From CAYMEV01 sp964389675 [NCBI: uncultured Candidatus Sumerlaeota bacterium] (GTDB lineage: Bacteria > CAYMEV01), in contig CAYMEV010000011.1 of assembly GCA_964389675.1 (NCBI GenBank), positions 58,510-122,509 of the forward strand: a DNA stretch of 64,000 nt, in the 5' to 3' direction. Both the position numbers and the translations under genes were made by a program. The notes under the pieces are model-generated. The model ran no database searches. It worked only from the letters and a program-made list of their open reading frames with translations, and was not told the DNA's origin. The first letter of the stretch is position 1, and each line of letters begins with the position of its first letter. Positions 51,462-60,286 of the stretch are shown here, in pieces.

Positions 51462-52487
51462 CTAATCAACAACTACCTTTTTAAGCAGCTTCAGGTTATC
51501 CAGCATGGCTCCAGCTCCAAGGGCAACACAATATAAAGGCTCCTCAGCAATTGTAATTGGAAGGTCTGTCTCTTCCCTCAATCTTATATCGAGGTTCTTC
51601 AGCAAAGCCCCGCCGCCTGCTAGTACTATACCCTTATCAGCAATATCTGCAGATAATTCAGGGGGTGTCCTTTCCAGGGTAGCCCTTATATTTTCCACTA
51701 TCTGCTGTACAGTTTCACTGAGTGCCTGCCTTATTTCATCGTCCTTTACAAGGATAGTCTTGGGCACTCCTTCTGTAAGGTCTCTTCCCTTTATCTCCAT
51801 TGTAAGCCTTTCTTCGAGTGGAAAGGCGCTTCCGATCTTTATCTTTATCATCTCCGCTGTTCTCTCCCCTATAAGAAGAGAATAATTGGACCTTATATAT
51901 TTTATGATTGCCTGGTCCATTGCATTTCCTGCGATCCTGATGGATTTGGACACTACTATTCCAGCAAGTGAAATTACCGCTACCTCGGTAGTCCCTCCTC
52001 CAATGTCTACTATCATTGAACCGCTTGCTTCCTCAACCTTTATGGCAGCCCCTATTGCAGCAGCCATCGGCTCTTCTACAATATGTACCTCTGAAGCGCC
52101 TGCCCTCAGGGCACTGTCCCTTACAGCCCTTTTCTCCACCTGTGTTATCCCGGAAGGAACCGCAATTATAATCCTCGGCCTTATAAGGGTCTTTCTGTTG
52201 TGTACCTTTCGGATAAAATACTTCAGCATCTGCTCAGTACTGTCAAAATCAGCAATGACACCGTCCTTCATCGGCCTGATCGCTTCAATGGTACCCGGAG
52301 TCCTGCCCAGCATCTCCTTGGCATCTTTTCCAACAGACTCAACTTTTTTTGTAAGGGTGTTTATTGCAACAATGGATGGTTCTGAGAGGAGTATGCCTCT
52401 TCCTTTTACATATACCAGAGTATTCGCTGTTCCTAAATCTATTGCCAAATCTTTTGAAAACATACGGAAAAAGCCTTCAAATACCAT
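51462..52487 (-). CDS. mreB: rod shape-determining protein MreB
   Basis: A bacterial actin, 341 residues, that forms membrane-bound filaments and directs lateral wall synthesis. Phosphate-1 motif AIDLGTANTLVYVKGRGIL, MLGRTPGTIEAIRPMKDGVI, phosphate-2 motif MIVDIGGGTTEVAVIS and adenosine motif GIVLAGGGALLKNLD are all clear. AGGAG lies 6 nt before the ATG; the N-terminal MVFEGFFRMF segment is a plausible membrane-binding helix. mreC and mreD do not follow, so it is a stand-alone or additional copy. Confidence 0.95.
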   Translation of the reverse strand: MVFEGFFRMFSKDLAIDLGTANTLVYVKGRGILLSEPSIVAINTLTKKVESVGKDAKEMLGRTPGTIEAIRPMKDGVIADFDSTEQMLKYFIRKVHNRKTLIRPRIIIAVPSGITQVEKRAVRDSALRAGASEVHIVEEPMAAAIGAAIKVEEASGSMIVDIGGGTTEVAVISLAGIVVSKSIRIAGNAMDQAIIKYIRSNYSLLIGERTAEMIKIKIGSAFPLEERLTMEIKGRDLTEGVPKTILVKDDEIRQALSETVQQIVENIRATLERTPPELSADIADKGIVLAGGGALLKNLDIRLREETDLPITIAEEPLYCVALGAGAMLDNLKLLKKVVVD

Positions 52488-52524
52488 GTCTATCTCCTGT
52501 CATGTAATTAATTAGCTTTAAGCT

Positions 52525-52839
52525 TCATTCTTTAGTGAACCTTTTATCAATTTTCTGCTTAAGGTCATTAATGGTCTGCATATGCTGGCTGTTCAGAAGC
52601 TTTGATAAAACTTCCCTGTCCTGACTTATGTCAACATCATTCTCAATCTTCTGTTTAATCTCCCCGCCAAGTATTATTAAAGTCAGTATTATTGGATTTG
52701 GATAAAGGGTAACCTCGGTCTGTATCTGAAAGGAAATATTTCCCAGTCTGACCTCAGACAGCCTTCCCATCGGCAGATTCTCAGAGCGGAGAGAAAAGAT
52801 CGTATCTCTTGTAATATTCGGTTTATTATTTTCATCCAT
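52525..52839 (-). CDS. hypothetical small protein between M42 peptidase and mreB
   Basis: A 104-residue protein of no recognised family. It has a beta-like central segment (LGNISFQIQTEVTLYPNPII), a hydrophobic stretch (IILTLIILGGEI) and a charged helical end with REVLSKLLNSQHMQTINDL. No signal peptide. It lies 9 bp behind the M42 gene and 37 bp before mreB. There is only an A-rich stretch before the ATG, no Shine-Dalgarno, so it may depend on coupling with the M42 gene. Confidence 0.6.
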   Translation of the reverse strand: MDENNKPNITRDTIFSLRSENLPMGRLSEVRLGNISFQIQTEVTLYPNPIILTLIILGGEIKQKIENDVDISQDREVLSKLLNSQHMQTINDLKQKIDKRFTKE

Positions 52840-52848
52840 ATTTTTTTT

Positions 52849-53922
52849 CTATACCTTCAATAAAAAGCTGTCATCCCTTTTAATGCTGTATAGCAGGTTG
52901 TTTATAAGTTCAGATGTAGCATCAAGATCATCCAATGATCCGACTTCTGACTGATGATGCATATACCTCAACGGGATATCTATCTGTGCAGCAGCAATAT
53001 CCCCCGCTACCTGAATCACATTTGCATCTACAGGGGCCGGTTTTGCATAAGCTCTCAGCTGGTATGGTATCTGAGCTTCTTTTGCAGCTTTCTCAATAAT
53101 ATTAAAAAGCTTCGGATTGGTATTCGGGCCCCTTGTGATTATTGGCCCCTTACCAAGCTTAACATCCCCTGACCTTGTTTTGATGCATCCTGGTATATCC
53201 ATGCTGTCCCCGACATCAATGGATATTCCAGCCTTCAGTCTGATATTCCGGCTCATAAAGGTTTTTATTCCCCGGAATCCGGATTCTTCCTGAGCAGTAA
53301 AGAGAAAATATACAGGTATATCGAGTTTTGAAGGATCAATGGCCAATATGGATTTTACCAGCGCCATCACACCTATCTTATCATCAAGGGACCGTGATGC
53401 AATACGGTTATTCATCAGCTGGACAGGGCCCTTGTCAATGACCACCGGGTCGCCTACCGAAACAAACTTCAGCGCTTCATCCCTTGATGATGCACCGATA
53501 TCTATCCAGATAGAGTCTATTTCTGTCTCGGACTGCTTTGAGTCTTTACCTGATTTATCCTTGTATTTATTCCCAATTATACCCCTGGCAATTCCATTCG
53601 CATTATAGATCCTTACATGCTCCGATATAATCTTGTTCGGGTCAGCTCCATACCCATTGGTGAGGTAGATGAGCCCGTCATCATCTATATACTTGACTGC
53701 GAAACCGATCTCATCAATATGTGCTGCAAGTATGATACCGGATTCATCCCTGTTTTTACTGTTTATTACAGCACAAAAATTATTAATTGAGTCTGTTATA
53801 ATATTATCTACTTTACTTTTTATATAATTGTGGACTATTTTCTGAGCCTGTACCTCATAACCGGAAATACTGCATACATCAGATATCTCCTCCATAAACT
53901 TAAAAGGTGAAAATCCATTCAT
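52849..53922 (-). CDS. M42 family metallopeptidase
   Basis: A cobalt/zinc aminopeptidase of the M42 family, 357 residues, forming tetrahedral cytoplasmic particles that trim peptides. Metal and catalytic residues are seen in LAAHIDEIGFAV, RSLDDKIGVMAL, FTAQEESGFRGIK, SIDVGDSMD and MHHQSEVGSL. Family members are glutamyl/leucyl aminopeptidases, often mis-named endoglucanases. GAGGAG lies 9 nt before the ATG. An M17 aminopeptidase gene lies 730 bp upstream, so peptide turnover may be the common theme. Confidence 0.92.
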   Translation of the reverse strand: MNGFSPFKFMEEISDVCSISGYEVQAQKIVHNYIKSKVDNIITDSINNFCAVINSKNRDESGIILAAHIDEIGFAVKYIDDDGLIYLTNGYGADPNKIISEHVRIYNANGIARGIIGNKYKDKSGKDSKQSETEIDSIWIDIGASSRDEALKFVSVGDPVVIDKGPVQLMNNRIASRSLDDKIGVMALVKSILAIDPSKLDIPVYFLFTAQEESGFRGIKTFMSRNIRLKAGISIDVGDSMDIPGCIKTRSGDVKLGKGPIITRGPNTNPKLFNIIEKAAKEAQIPYQLRAYAKPAPVDANVIQVAGDIAAAQIDIPLRYMHHQSEVGSLDDLDATSELINNLLYSIKRDDSFLLKV

Positions 53923-53973
53923 CAGTGTAAACTCCTCTTATAGTATTTTGCTATTATTTCATATATTAAATTT

Positions 53974-54108
53974 TCAAATATAGCAATGAATTTTTTGCAT
54001 AAATATCGCAAAATATATAGCAGAGATGGCAATTAAAGCAGATATTGCGCATAAAACAGCAGTGGACAATTCATCTTCTGCAGTACGTGCCAGCCCTTCT
54101 GCCTTCTT
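53974..54108 (-). other. small open segment with membrane-helix character (possible peptide or remnant)
   Basis: An open frame of 44 codons without ATG/GTG start in the 259-bp gap between two minus-strand genes. It encodes AEGLARTAEDELSTAVLCAI followed by a hydrophobic helix (SALIAISAIYFAIF). The ELSTAVLCAISAL pattern loosely recalls small gamma subunits of Na+-pumping decarboxylases. It could be a real short peptide with a CTG or TTG start, a remnant, or chance. An antisense frame of 51 codons (54026-54181, plus) also exists and looks less protein-like. Confidence 0.2.
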
Positions 54109-54181
54109 TTATTTCCCTTTTTTCAGCAGTTATTTTTATGATCCAGAGGCGGCATCTGTACTGACAGAAGCCGGTCTTTGA

Positions 54182-54643
54182 TCATCCGGCATATACCTTA
54201 TACCTGCCTTCCAGCTTTTCTATGAAAAGATCGCAGAAATCGATAAATTCTGAACTTTCTCCTTCTTTCCCGCTTAAGAAAATCGTTTTTACAAAATCCT
54301 GCCCTGCACATTCATATATCTTCCCTGCAGTATCCTTGTCAATCCCCTGCTTATCCAGGCTGAGATAGATGCAGACAATACTGTGCACATTCTGAAGGAG
54401 CTGGTATTTCAATCTCCACAGGATATCCCTTTCACTGCAGTGACTGTATTTGAAACTGCACCTGTCAACAGGCAGTCTCCTGCATCCGTCAGGCAGCTCT
54501 ATATTCTGATCGGTAAGGATTATATCCCCGACATTCTCCAGGTATCCCAGTTTATGGTTTTCCCTGATCTTTTCATTTCTGTACTCATTTATACGGCTCT
54601 GCAGATAGCTTTGGTATTCAGATTCTTTAAGGCTTATAAGCAA
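54182..54643 (-). CDS. hypothetical protein following pepA
   Basis: A 153-residue protein of unknown family, mixed alpha/beta and acidic, with several Cys residues (CRRLPVDRCSFKYSHC in the middle). No signal peptide or membrane helix. It starts with TTG 9 nt after the pepA stop, with AAGG upstream, so translation depends on pepA expression. The Cys cluster could bind metal, but no known motif is matched. Confidence 0.6.
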   Translation of the reverse strand: MLISLKESEYQSYLQSRINEYRNEKIRENHKLGYLENVGDIILTDQNIELPDGCRRLPVDRCSFKYSHCSERDILWRLKYQLLQNVHSIVCIYLSLDKQGIDKDTAGKIYECAGQDFVKTIFLSGKEGESSEFIDFCDLFIEKLEGRYKVYAG

Positions 54644-54652
54644 AACTGTATT

Positions 54653-56197
54653 CTACCTTCTTCCGCCTATTTTAAACAGGGTATTTCCGCGGCTTATCAG
54701 ATTTTCGAAAAACTCCAGAAAAAGCCTGACGCCATGTCCTGATGCACCCTTTGGAGAGAGTGCAGTCTCCTCATCAAGCCATGTTACCCCTGCAATATCA
54801 AAATGAATCCATGGCGTCTCTTTTACAAAATAACTCAGGAAAGCACCTGCGGTTATTGCACCCGCTTCCCTTCCCCCATGGTTCTTAATGTCTGCAACAG
54901 GGCTTTCAAGCTGTCTTTTGTAGATTTCCCAGAGGGGCAGCTGCCAGATCCTCTCATTAATGTTTTCACCGGCCTGAATAAAAAAGTCTACCAGTTCCCT
55001 GGAATTTGTTACTGCTCCTATTGCATGCCTTCCCAATGCTATGGTACATGCTCCTGTAAGAGTTGCTACATCAACCATGATATCGGGGTCAAGCTTCTCC
55101 CCGTAGCATAGTGCATCCATCAGCACCAGCCTTCCCTCTGCATCAGTATCAATGACCTCGACGTTAATGCCATTCATTGCTTTAATGACATCCCCTGGTT
55201 TCAGCGAGGTACTGCTTATCATGTTTTCACACAGCGGCAGAACTCCGATAAGATTTATCTTCAGGCCCAGCCTTGCCGCGGTCATTATTGCGTATAGAAC
55301 AACAGCTGCACCTGCCATATCATCCTTCATCCTGTACATACCCTGGGAGTCCTTCAGTGATATCCCCCCGCTGTCAAAAGTAAGGCCTTTTCCGATAAGG
55401 ACTACAGGTTTCTCCTGTCCTGCCCCTGTGTACCTTATATCTACAAGCCTGGGCTTGTTTACTGATGCCCTTCCGACTGAATAGAGGCCCTTCATTTTCA
55501 TGTCAAGTATCTGCTTATCATTATAGACTGTACATTCCACACCCTTTATGGAGGTCATTTTCCTGGCTTTCTCTGCAATATATCTTGGGGTAACTATATT
55601 GGAGGGAAGGTTAATTATATCCCTGGCGGTATATACTCCATCCGCAATTATATCCGCTCTTTTCATCCCGTTTTCTGCAAGCCCTGCTACTGCCTGGTCA
55701 GGTTCTATTATATTGATCCTTTCAATATCAAAAAGCTTCTTTTCCTTCAGTGTAAGATTGTGTGAGAACTGGTACAACCCAAGCTTTGTTCCTAGAATTA
55801 TGGCCTCTGTAAGCTTTTGGGCAGGAATTCCCAATGTCTTTGCATGGATTACGGTACTGAATTCCTTAAGCTGGAATTTTCTGATCACCTTTGCAAGAAG
55901 GCCTGATAATTCAGCCAGTTTAACAAGAGAAAAATCCTCCCTTGAACCGAGTCCAAGCAGAAATATCCTTTTTGGGCCGTAATCATCATTGGTATAAGCC
56001 CAGTCAGCCTCACCGTAATTGCCCCTGAAATCACCATGAGTAAGCATAGGCTGTATGGTTTTATAGAATTTATAAAACGGGTCTTTTATATCTATGCTTT
56101 CCGTAAAGGAAGGCCTTAGATCTGAAAAAAATGAGATAACAAGTCCCTGAGTATCAACTGACTCATAACTGCTGTTGATAATCCTTGATTTTATCAT
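54653..56197 (-). CDS. pepA: leucyl aminopeptidase (M17)
   Basis: A 514-residue M17 aminopeptidase, a hexameric dizinc/manganese enzyme that removes N-terminal residues. The catalytic C-terminal domain has VLIGKGLTFDSGGISLK (Lys and Asp ligands), MYRMKDDMAGAAVVLY, the signature VIDTDAEGRLVLMDAL and VATLTGACTIALG. Length is usual. AAGGAG lies 7 nt before the ATG, with AT-rich promoter-like sequence behind. It shares a transcript with the small TTG-start gene. Confidence 0.94.
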   Translation of the reverse strand: MIKSRIINSSYESVDTQGLVISFFSDLRPSFTESIDIKDPFYKFYKTIQPMLTHGDFRGNYGEADWAYTNDDYGPKRIFLLGLGSREDFSLVKLAELSGLLAKVIRKFQLKEFSTVIHAKTLGIPAQKLTEAIILGTKLGLYQFSHNLTLKEKKLFDIERINIIEPDQAVAGLAENGMKRADIIADGVYTARDIINLPSNIVTPRYIAEKARKMTSIKGVECTVYNDKQILDMKMKGLYSVGRASVNKPRLVDIRYTGAGQEKPVVLIGKGLTFDSGGISLKDSQGMYRMKDDMAGAAVVLYAIMTAARLGLKINLIGVLPLCENMISSTSLKPGDVIKAMNGINVEVIDTDAEGRLVLMDALCYGEKLDPDIMVDVATLTGACTIALGRHAIGAVTNSRELVDFFIQAGENINERIWQLPLWEIYKRQLESPVADIKNHGGREAGAITAGAFLSYFVKETPWIHFDIAGVTWLDEETALSPKGASGHGVRLFLEFFENLISRGNTLFKIGGRR

Positions 56198-56415
56198 AAA
56201 GAAACTCCTTAATATAATTAGTAATCCGTAAATATAACCTATTCTACCTGTTTGCTGCCAGAAAAAAAGAAAAAATACGATATACCCTCATTTATTACAG
56301 GCATAATAGAGGAAGGCCATAAAAACTGATCAGCTATGTGAATTACCATAAAAATACAGGATTGCAGCTTATAATAAAATGGCATATTGCGTTTTGTATT
56401 TACAAAACATGCAAA

Positions 56416-56424
56416 TGGTATAAT
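56416..56424 (+). promoter_or_regulatory. extended -10 promoter of RNA methyltransferase gene
   Basis: TG-n-TATAAT with a perfect hexamer at 56419-56424, ending 12 nt before the ATG at 56437. The leader would be only about 5 nt and has no Shine-Dalgarno, close to the leaderless genes. Confidence 0.5.
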
Positions 56425-56436
56425 TATTTATCTTCT

Positions 56437-57534
56437 ATGAAACCCTATAGACTATTTGCAGTTGTTCAGCCCGGCCTGGAGAAGATCGCAAAAATGGAGC
56501 TGGAAAAGGAAGCCTCAGGTAATTTTGCTGAATATCCGGGAGGATTTGAATTTATCGGCCATAACTCTTCCATTTACAGGCTCAATAATACACTAAGGAC
56601 AATAAGCAGAATACTTATAAGGCTGTCTGAGTTCTATGCAGATTCATTCTGGATGCTTGAAAAAAATATAATGAAGCTCGACTGGGGACAATTTATTAAT
56701 GAACAGGCCCCTGTAATAAGGGTAAATACACACTCTTCAAAGCTTTATCACAGGGATGCAATAAAGGAAAGGGTAATCAATGCAATTAAAATGAGCTTAA
56801 AAAGGGACCTGACAGATACATCTGAAAATAAAAAGCCAATTCTGTTAGTGATCAATATACGAGAGAACCTTGTCTCCGTGAATATCGACACTTCCGGGGA
56901 GCACCTGCATAAAAGAGGCTATGCAGACTGGAAGTCATCTGCGCCTATCAGGGAAACAATAGCTTCAGCAATGGTATTATCAAGCCTTAATAAGACTTCC
57001 ATAAAAAGGCTTGTGGACCCCATGTGCGGTTCAGGAACGATAATTTTTGAAACTGCGGCAATACTTATGAATCTCCCTCTTTATCCTTACAGGAATTTTG
57101 CCTTTGAGGATTTCCCCTGTTTCCAGGAAACTATATATCATTCAGTAAAATCTCAATTATCCGATGCAATTTTACCATTAAGAACAGATCTATACGGCTA
57201 TGATATAAGCAGGAAGGCAATAGATACTGCAACTCATAATATCTGCAGGATGAAACTTCAAAACTATATATATCTCCAAAAAAAGGACTGCATGAATATT
57301 CCCTCCAAAGAGTTCTCCAATTCTGTTGTAATTACAAATCCGCCCTATGGAGAAAGGCTTCCAGCCCGCAATACAGGAAGATCAATAGACCATTTATACT
57401 CCATCAGGAAAAAGGGCCATATATCCAGCCTGTCTTTCATTATCCCTTCCTCTCATCAAAAATACAAACATATGCTTTCAGCTGATTTCAAAACCAGGAA
57501 CGGAGGCATTCCCGTAAACTGTTTTTCATACTGA
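56437..57534 (+). CDS. THUMP-domain class I RNA methyltransferase (RlmL/YcbY type)
   Basis: A 365-residue N2-guanine or similar RNA methyltransferase. The THUMP-like N-terminal part (FAVVQPGLEKIAKMELEKE, INEQAPVIRVNTHSSKLYH) is followed by the HKRGYADWKSSAPIRETIAS linker and a Rossmann domain with motif I VDPMCGSGTIIFETA, GYDISRKAIDTA and the catalytic NPPY (VITNPPYGERL). The end FKTRNGGIPVNCFSY matches the family C-terminus, so it is complete. The open frame runs back to 56338, but the extra 33 residues have no homology feel and the promoter lies inside them, so ATG 56437 is chosen. Confidence 0.9.
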   Translation: MKPYRLFAVVQPGLEKIAKMELEKEASGNFAEYPGGFEFIGHNSSIYRLNNTLRTISRILIRLSEFYADSFWMLEKNIMKLDWGQFINEQAPVIRVNTHSSKLYHRDAIKERVINAIKMSLKRDLTDTSENKKPILLVINIRENLVSVNIDTSGEHLHKRGYADWKSSAPIRETIASAMVLSSLNKTSIKRLVDPMCGSGTIIFETAAILMNLPLYPYRNFAFEDFPCFQETIYHSVKSQLSDAILPLRTDLYGYDISRKAIDTATHNICRMKLQNYIYLQKKDCMNIPSKEFSNSVVITNPPYGERLPARNTGRSIDHLYSIRKKGHISSLSFIIPSSHQKYKHMLSADFKTRNGGIPVNCFSY

Positions 57535-57562
57535 GCAAGGTCTGTCATTTTATATTTTAAAC

Positions 57563-57591
57563 TTGCCATTAAATGCTATAATTTCTATAAT
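57563..57591 (+). promoter_or_regulatory. sigma70-like promoter of Tat phosphoesterase gene
   Basis: TTGCCA (57563-57568), 17-nt spacer, TATAAT (57586-57591). The leader is about 30 nt and holds AGGA 6 nt before the ATG at 57628. Two further TATAAT copies (57577-57582, 57611-57616) lie around it. Confidence 0.6.
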
Positions 57592-57627
57592 CAGCAAGGA
57601 TTTAAAAATTTATAATTAGGATTTTTC

Positions 57628-58932
57628 ATGGACAGGCGCGAATTTTTGAAAAACATTGCTGCTGCCGGTATAATTGCCTCACTGGGAAAACATGCCACTG
57701 CCGGGAAAACGGCAGTATCTAGTAGTTTCAACAGGCCGGAAGGAAGAAATACATTAGTATTTATAAGTGATCTGCACATGAATATAAGTTCAGGATATTC
57801 ATGGCTTTCAGATCATATTCAACCCCTCGCAGACTTTCTCTCAGGCTTAAACACAAGAACAGATGTATCTGAACTGATAATACTCGGGGACCTGGTTGAC
57901 AACTGGGTAACCCCGGTAGATGCATCACCCCAGTCATTTTCTGATATTCTCTCAGACAGTATAAACACTCCTGTTATTTCAGCACTGCAGAATATCTGCA
58001 GTAATCCGGATATAAAAGTCACATATGTTACAGGCAACCATGATATGCTGAACTTTGAACCGGAAAATCAGAATATCCTTCTGTCCTTTTTCCCTGATAT
58101 GAAGATAATTACAAATAGCCCCGGCTATGGATCATATGCACTGGATAACATACTATGGGCTGAACACGGGCACCGCTACTGCCTGTTCAATGCCCCTGAC
58201 ACATGGAGCAGGAATAACGGGAATATTCCTTTGGGCTATTTTATTACAAGGCTTGCAGCATCACGTTCATTATCAGATAACCAGGTACATACCACTCCTG
58301 AGGTACTTGATTATTTCATGAAGCTTCCGGGTGAAGAACTGAACAGAATATTAGCTGAATATAAAGGCCAGAGCATCAAAGCCCCTGAAAAGGGAATAGT
58401 AGAGGATGCACTTATTATTGCTGTATATGAAGCCATCTCTGTCTGGGCAGGGATAGCCCCATGGGACAGGTATATTATGAACGGCCTGGATAACTGGGAT
58501 ACAAATCCTCTTGTAGCAAGCATAGGGATTATATATGATGAGATCTTCTCAAAATGGCCTGACAGACAGGATATCGTAGGCAATATTGAAGCAGTCCTGG
58601 ATGACATAGGCCACCTTGGAGGCGCTGCCAACCTTCTCTTTGAGATGCCTCCGTGGCTAAAGAAAAGCTACCCTTTTACTCCCGGGATCGTATTGTTCGG
58701 GCATACTCATCATGCTGCCATGCAGTACCATGCTGAAGGGAATGGTACAATATATGCAAATACAGGAACATGGATTGATAAGTCACCAATGTCATGGGTT
58801 GAAGTGATAATCGATAATAATTCTAACAGCCGTCAATATACGGTAGATCTATGGTTTCACGGAGACAGTGAACCCAAGCAGTCGGCCTCCATCTCAGTCC
58901 CAGCTGATAAAGATAATATACAGAAAAGATAA
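57628..58932 (+). CDS. Tat-exported metallophosphoesterase
   Basis: A 434-residue calcineurin-like phosphoesterase with an N-terminal twin-arginine signal (MDRREFLKNIAAAGIIASLG, RR at 3-4). Metal motifs are FISDLHMN, LGDLVDNW, YVTGNHDML, LWAEHGHRY and LFGHTHHAAM. It should fold in the cytoplasm with its metals and act in the periplasm on a phosphoester or pyrophosphate. The substrate is unknown. It ends 3 bp from the stop of the convergent DUF362 gene. Confidence 0.88.
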   Translation: MDRREFLKNIAAAGIIASLGKHATAGKTAVSSSFNRPEGRNTLVFISDLHMNISSGYSWLSDHIQPLADFLSGLNTRTDVSELIILGDLVDNWVTPVDASPQSFSDILSDSINTPVISALQNICSNPDIKVTYVTGNHDMLNFEPENQNILLSFFPDMKIITNSPGYGSYALDNILWAEHGHRYCLFNAPDTWSRNNGNIPLGYFITRLAASRSLSDNQVHTTPEVLDYFMKLPGEELNRILAEYKGQSIKAPEKGIVEDALIIAVYEAISVWAGIAPWDRYIMNGLDNWDTNPLVASIGIIYDEIFSKWPDRQDIVGNIEAVLDDIGHLGGAANLLFEMPPWLKKSYPFTPGIVLFGHTHHAAMQYHAEGNGTIYANTGTWIDKSPMSWVEVIIDNNSNSRQYTVDLWFHGDSEPKQSASISVPADKDNIQKR

Positions 58933-58935
58933 AGG

Positions 58936-60063
58936 CTATTTAAGCCTGATAGCTCCCTCAGGGCACATTTCCTGACAGCAGTAGCACCTTATGCACTTAT
59001 GGTAATCAATCTCTACAGACTTTCCGTACTCCTTGCCGGGTTTGGATTTGAACCTGATCGCATCAGCCGGGCATGACTTGATACAGATACCGCATCTTGT
59101 GCATATTCTATCGTTAACCCTTGGAAAAATCAGTATAAACCTGTCAATTATCCTGTGGACAAAACCGGGCAGTTTATAGAATGTAAGGCGGTTTTTCCTT
59201 GGAGGCTTGAAATCTTTGATCTTCAGGCTTTCAATTGATTCTCCCTCTATTTCAATATTTTCAATGCTATACTCGGGAATGCCCAGTTTGATCCCTGAAT
59301 CTATTACAGGGACATCTTCCGGCTTAAACCTGACTATATCACAAATCACCCTGTCAAGGGAATGAGCACTTTCTGAGGCTGATAAAAACCCTGTTTTTCT
59401 CCCCTGGCCTGATTGAGGCCCATTACCCTCCATGCTGTAAACTGCATCCAGTATGTTCAATGATGGTGAAGCGAACCTGCAGAGGTCTATCAGAAACCTC
59501 GCAAATACGCTGTAGTCATCCTTTGCTGCCATATGCCAGTGCAGTTTCTTATAGCCGGAAACAACACCGAACATATTCTTTACAGCAAGGGTAAGCATCA
59601 TCATTCCATGAGTCTTGAGCTTTGCCAGGTTGATGATCCTGTCATAATCCAGGATATGGCTGTCCATCTCAATCTTCTTAAAAAGGTAACCATCTTCAAA
59701 AGGATATTCCTTCGGGCTGTCAAACTCGATTATTGGTACTGAATGCCTCCTGCAGACCTCATAATAACCTGCCCTTTTTGAATTCCACACAGCAGAACCG
59801 AAACCGGGGCTGTCACCCAGTTCAGGCTTCCCTCCGCATTCCCTGACAAGATTGATAACTGCTTCAATGACCGAGGGATGAGTATTCACACAATTCTCGG
59901 GCGGCTTCCCTATCAATATATTCGGTTTCAGCAGTACCCTGTCCCCGCTTCTGACAAAAGCCTCGATCCCTCCGAGAAGGTCAATGCTTTTTTTCAGGGC
60001 TGTATGGACTTCTTCCAGATTATATGAATCGCATTTTACCAGAGATACTTTGTATTTTCCCAT
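58936..60063 (-). CDS. DUF362 protein with C-terminal 2x[4Fe-4S] ferredoxin domain
   Basis: A 375-residue iron-sulfur protein. The DUF362 part has VLLKPNILIGKPPENCVNTH, GGKPELGDSPGFGSAVW and NLAKLKTHGMMMLTLAVKNM. The last ~55 residues hold two ferredoxin clusters (CTRCGICIKSCPADAI and CIRCYCCQEMCPEGAI). The reaction of DUF362 proteins is not established, but they are often linked to redox metabolism. The frame opens at ATG 60072; AGGA lies 9 nt before ATG 60063, which is preferred. It follows no gene closely and has 214 bp of gene-free sequence upstream. Confidence 0.85.
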   Translation of the reverse strand: MGKYKVSLVKCDSYNLEEVHTALKKSIDLLGGIEAFVRSGDRVLLKPNILIGKPPENCVNTHPSVIEAVINLVRECGGKPELGDSPGFGSAVWNSKRAGYYEVCRRHSVPIIEFDSPKEYPFEDGYLFKKIEMDSHILDYDRIINLAKLKTHGMMMLTLAVKNMFGVVSGYKKLHWHMAAKDDYSVFARFLIDLCRFASPSLNILDAVYSMEGNGPQSGQGRKTGFLSASESAHSLDRVICDIVRFKPEDVPVIDSGIKLGIPEYSIENIEIEGESIESLKIKDFKPPRKNRLTFYKLPGFVHRIIDRFILIFPRVNDRICTRCGICIKSCPADAIRFKSKPGKEYGKSVEIDYHKCIRCYCCQEMCPEGAIRLK

Positions 60064-60286
60064 AGCTTTCATTCCTGATTGTAAATGGTCTGCAGGTCTG
60101 AGATTTTAATTGTTATTCCAATAAAATCAATATTTTATTCAGCAATTCAACTTCACCTGTTTACCTTTTACAATTAATAATAGTTTTCCTGGAAATATTA
60201 CTGGATGTATTTAGACTGCTCTCAAATCCATTCATTTAAGGCCAGGAAATACCCGATGTAAAATCATTATAATAGATGGCTGACCA

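Noticed and set aside
54026-54181. 51-codon plus-strand ORF in the M42/hypothetical gap
   Set aside because: No ribosome site, low-complexity composition and opposite to the surrounding operon; probably chance.
56338-56436. N-terminal extension of the RNA methyltransferase
   Set aside because: It has no family resemblance and contains the TGGTATAAT promoter; ATG 56437 begins the THUMP-like region.
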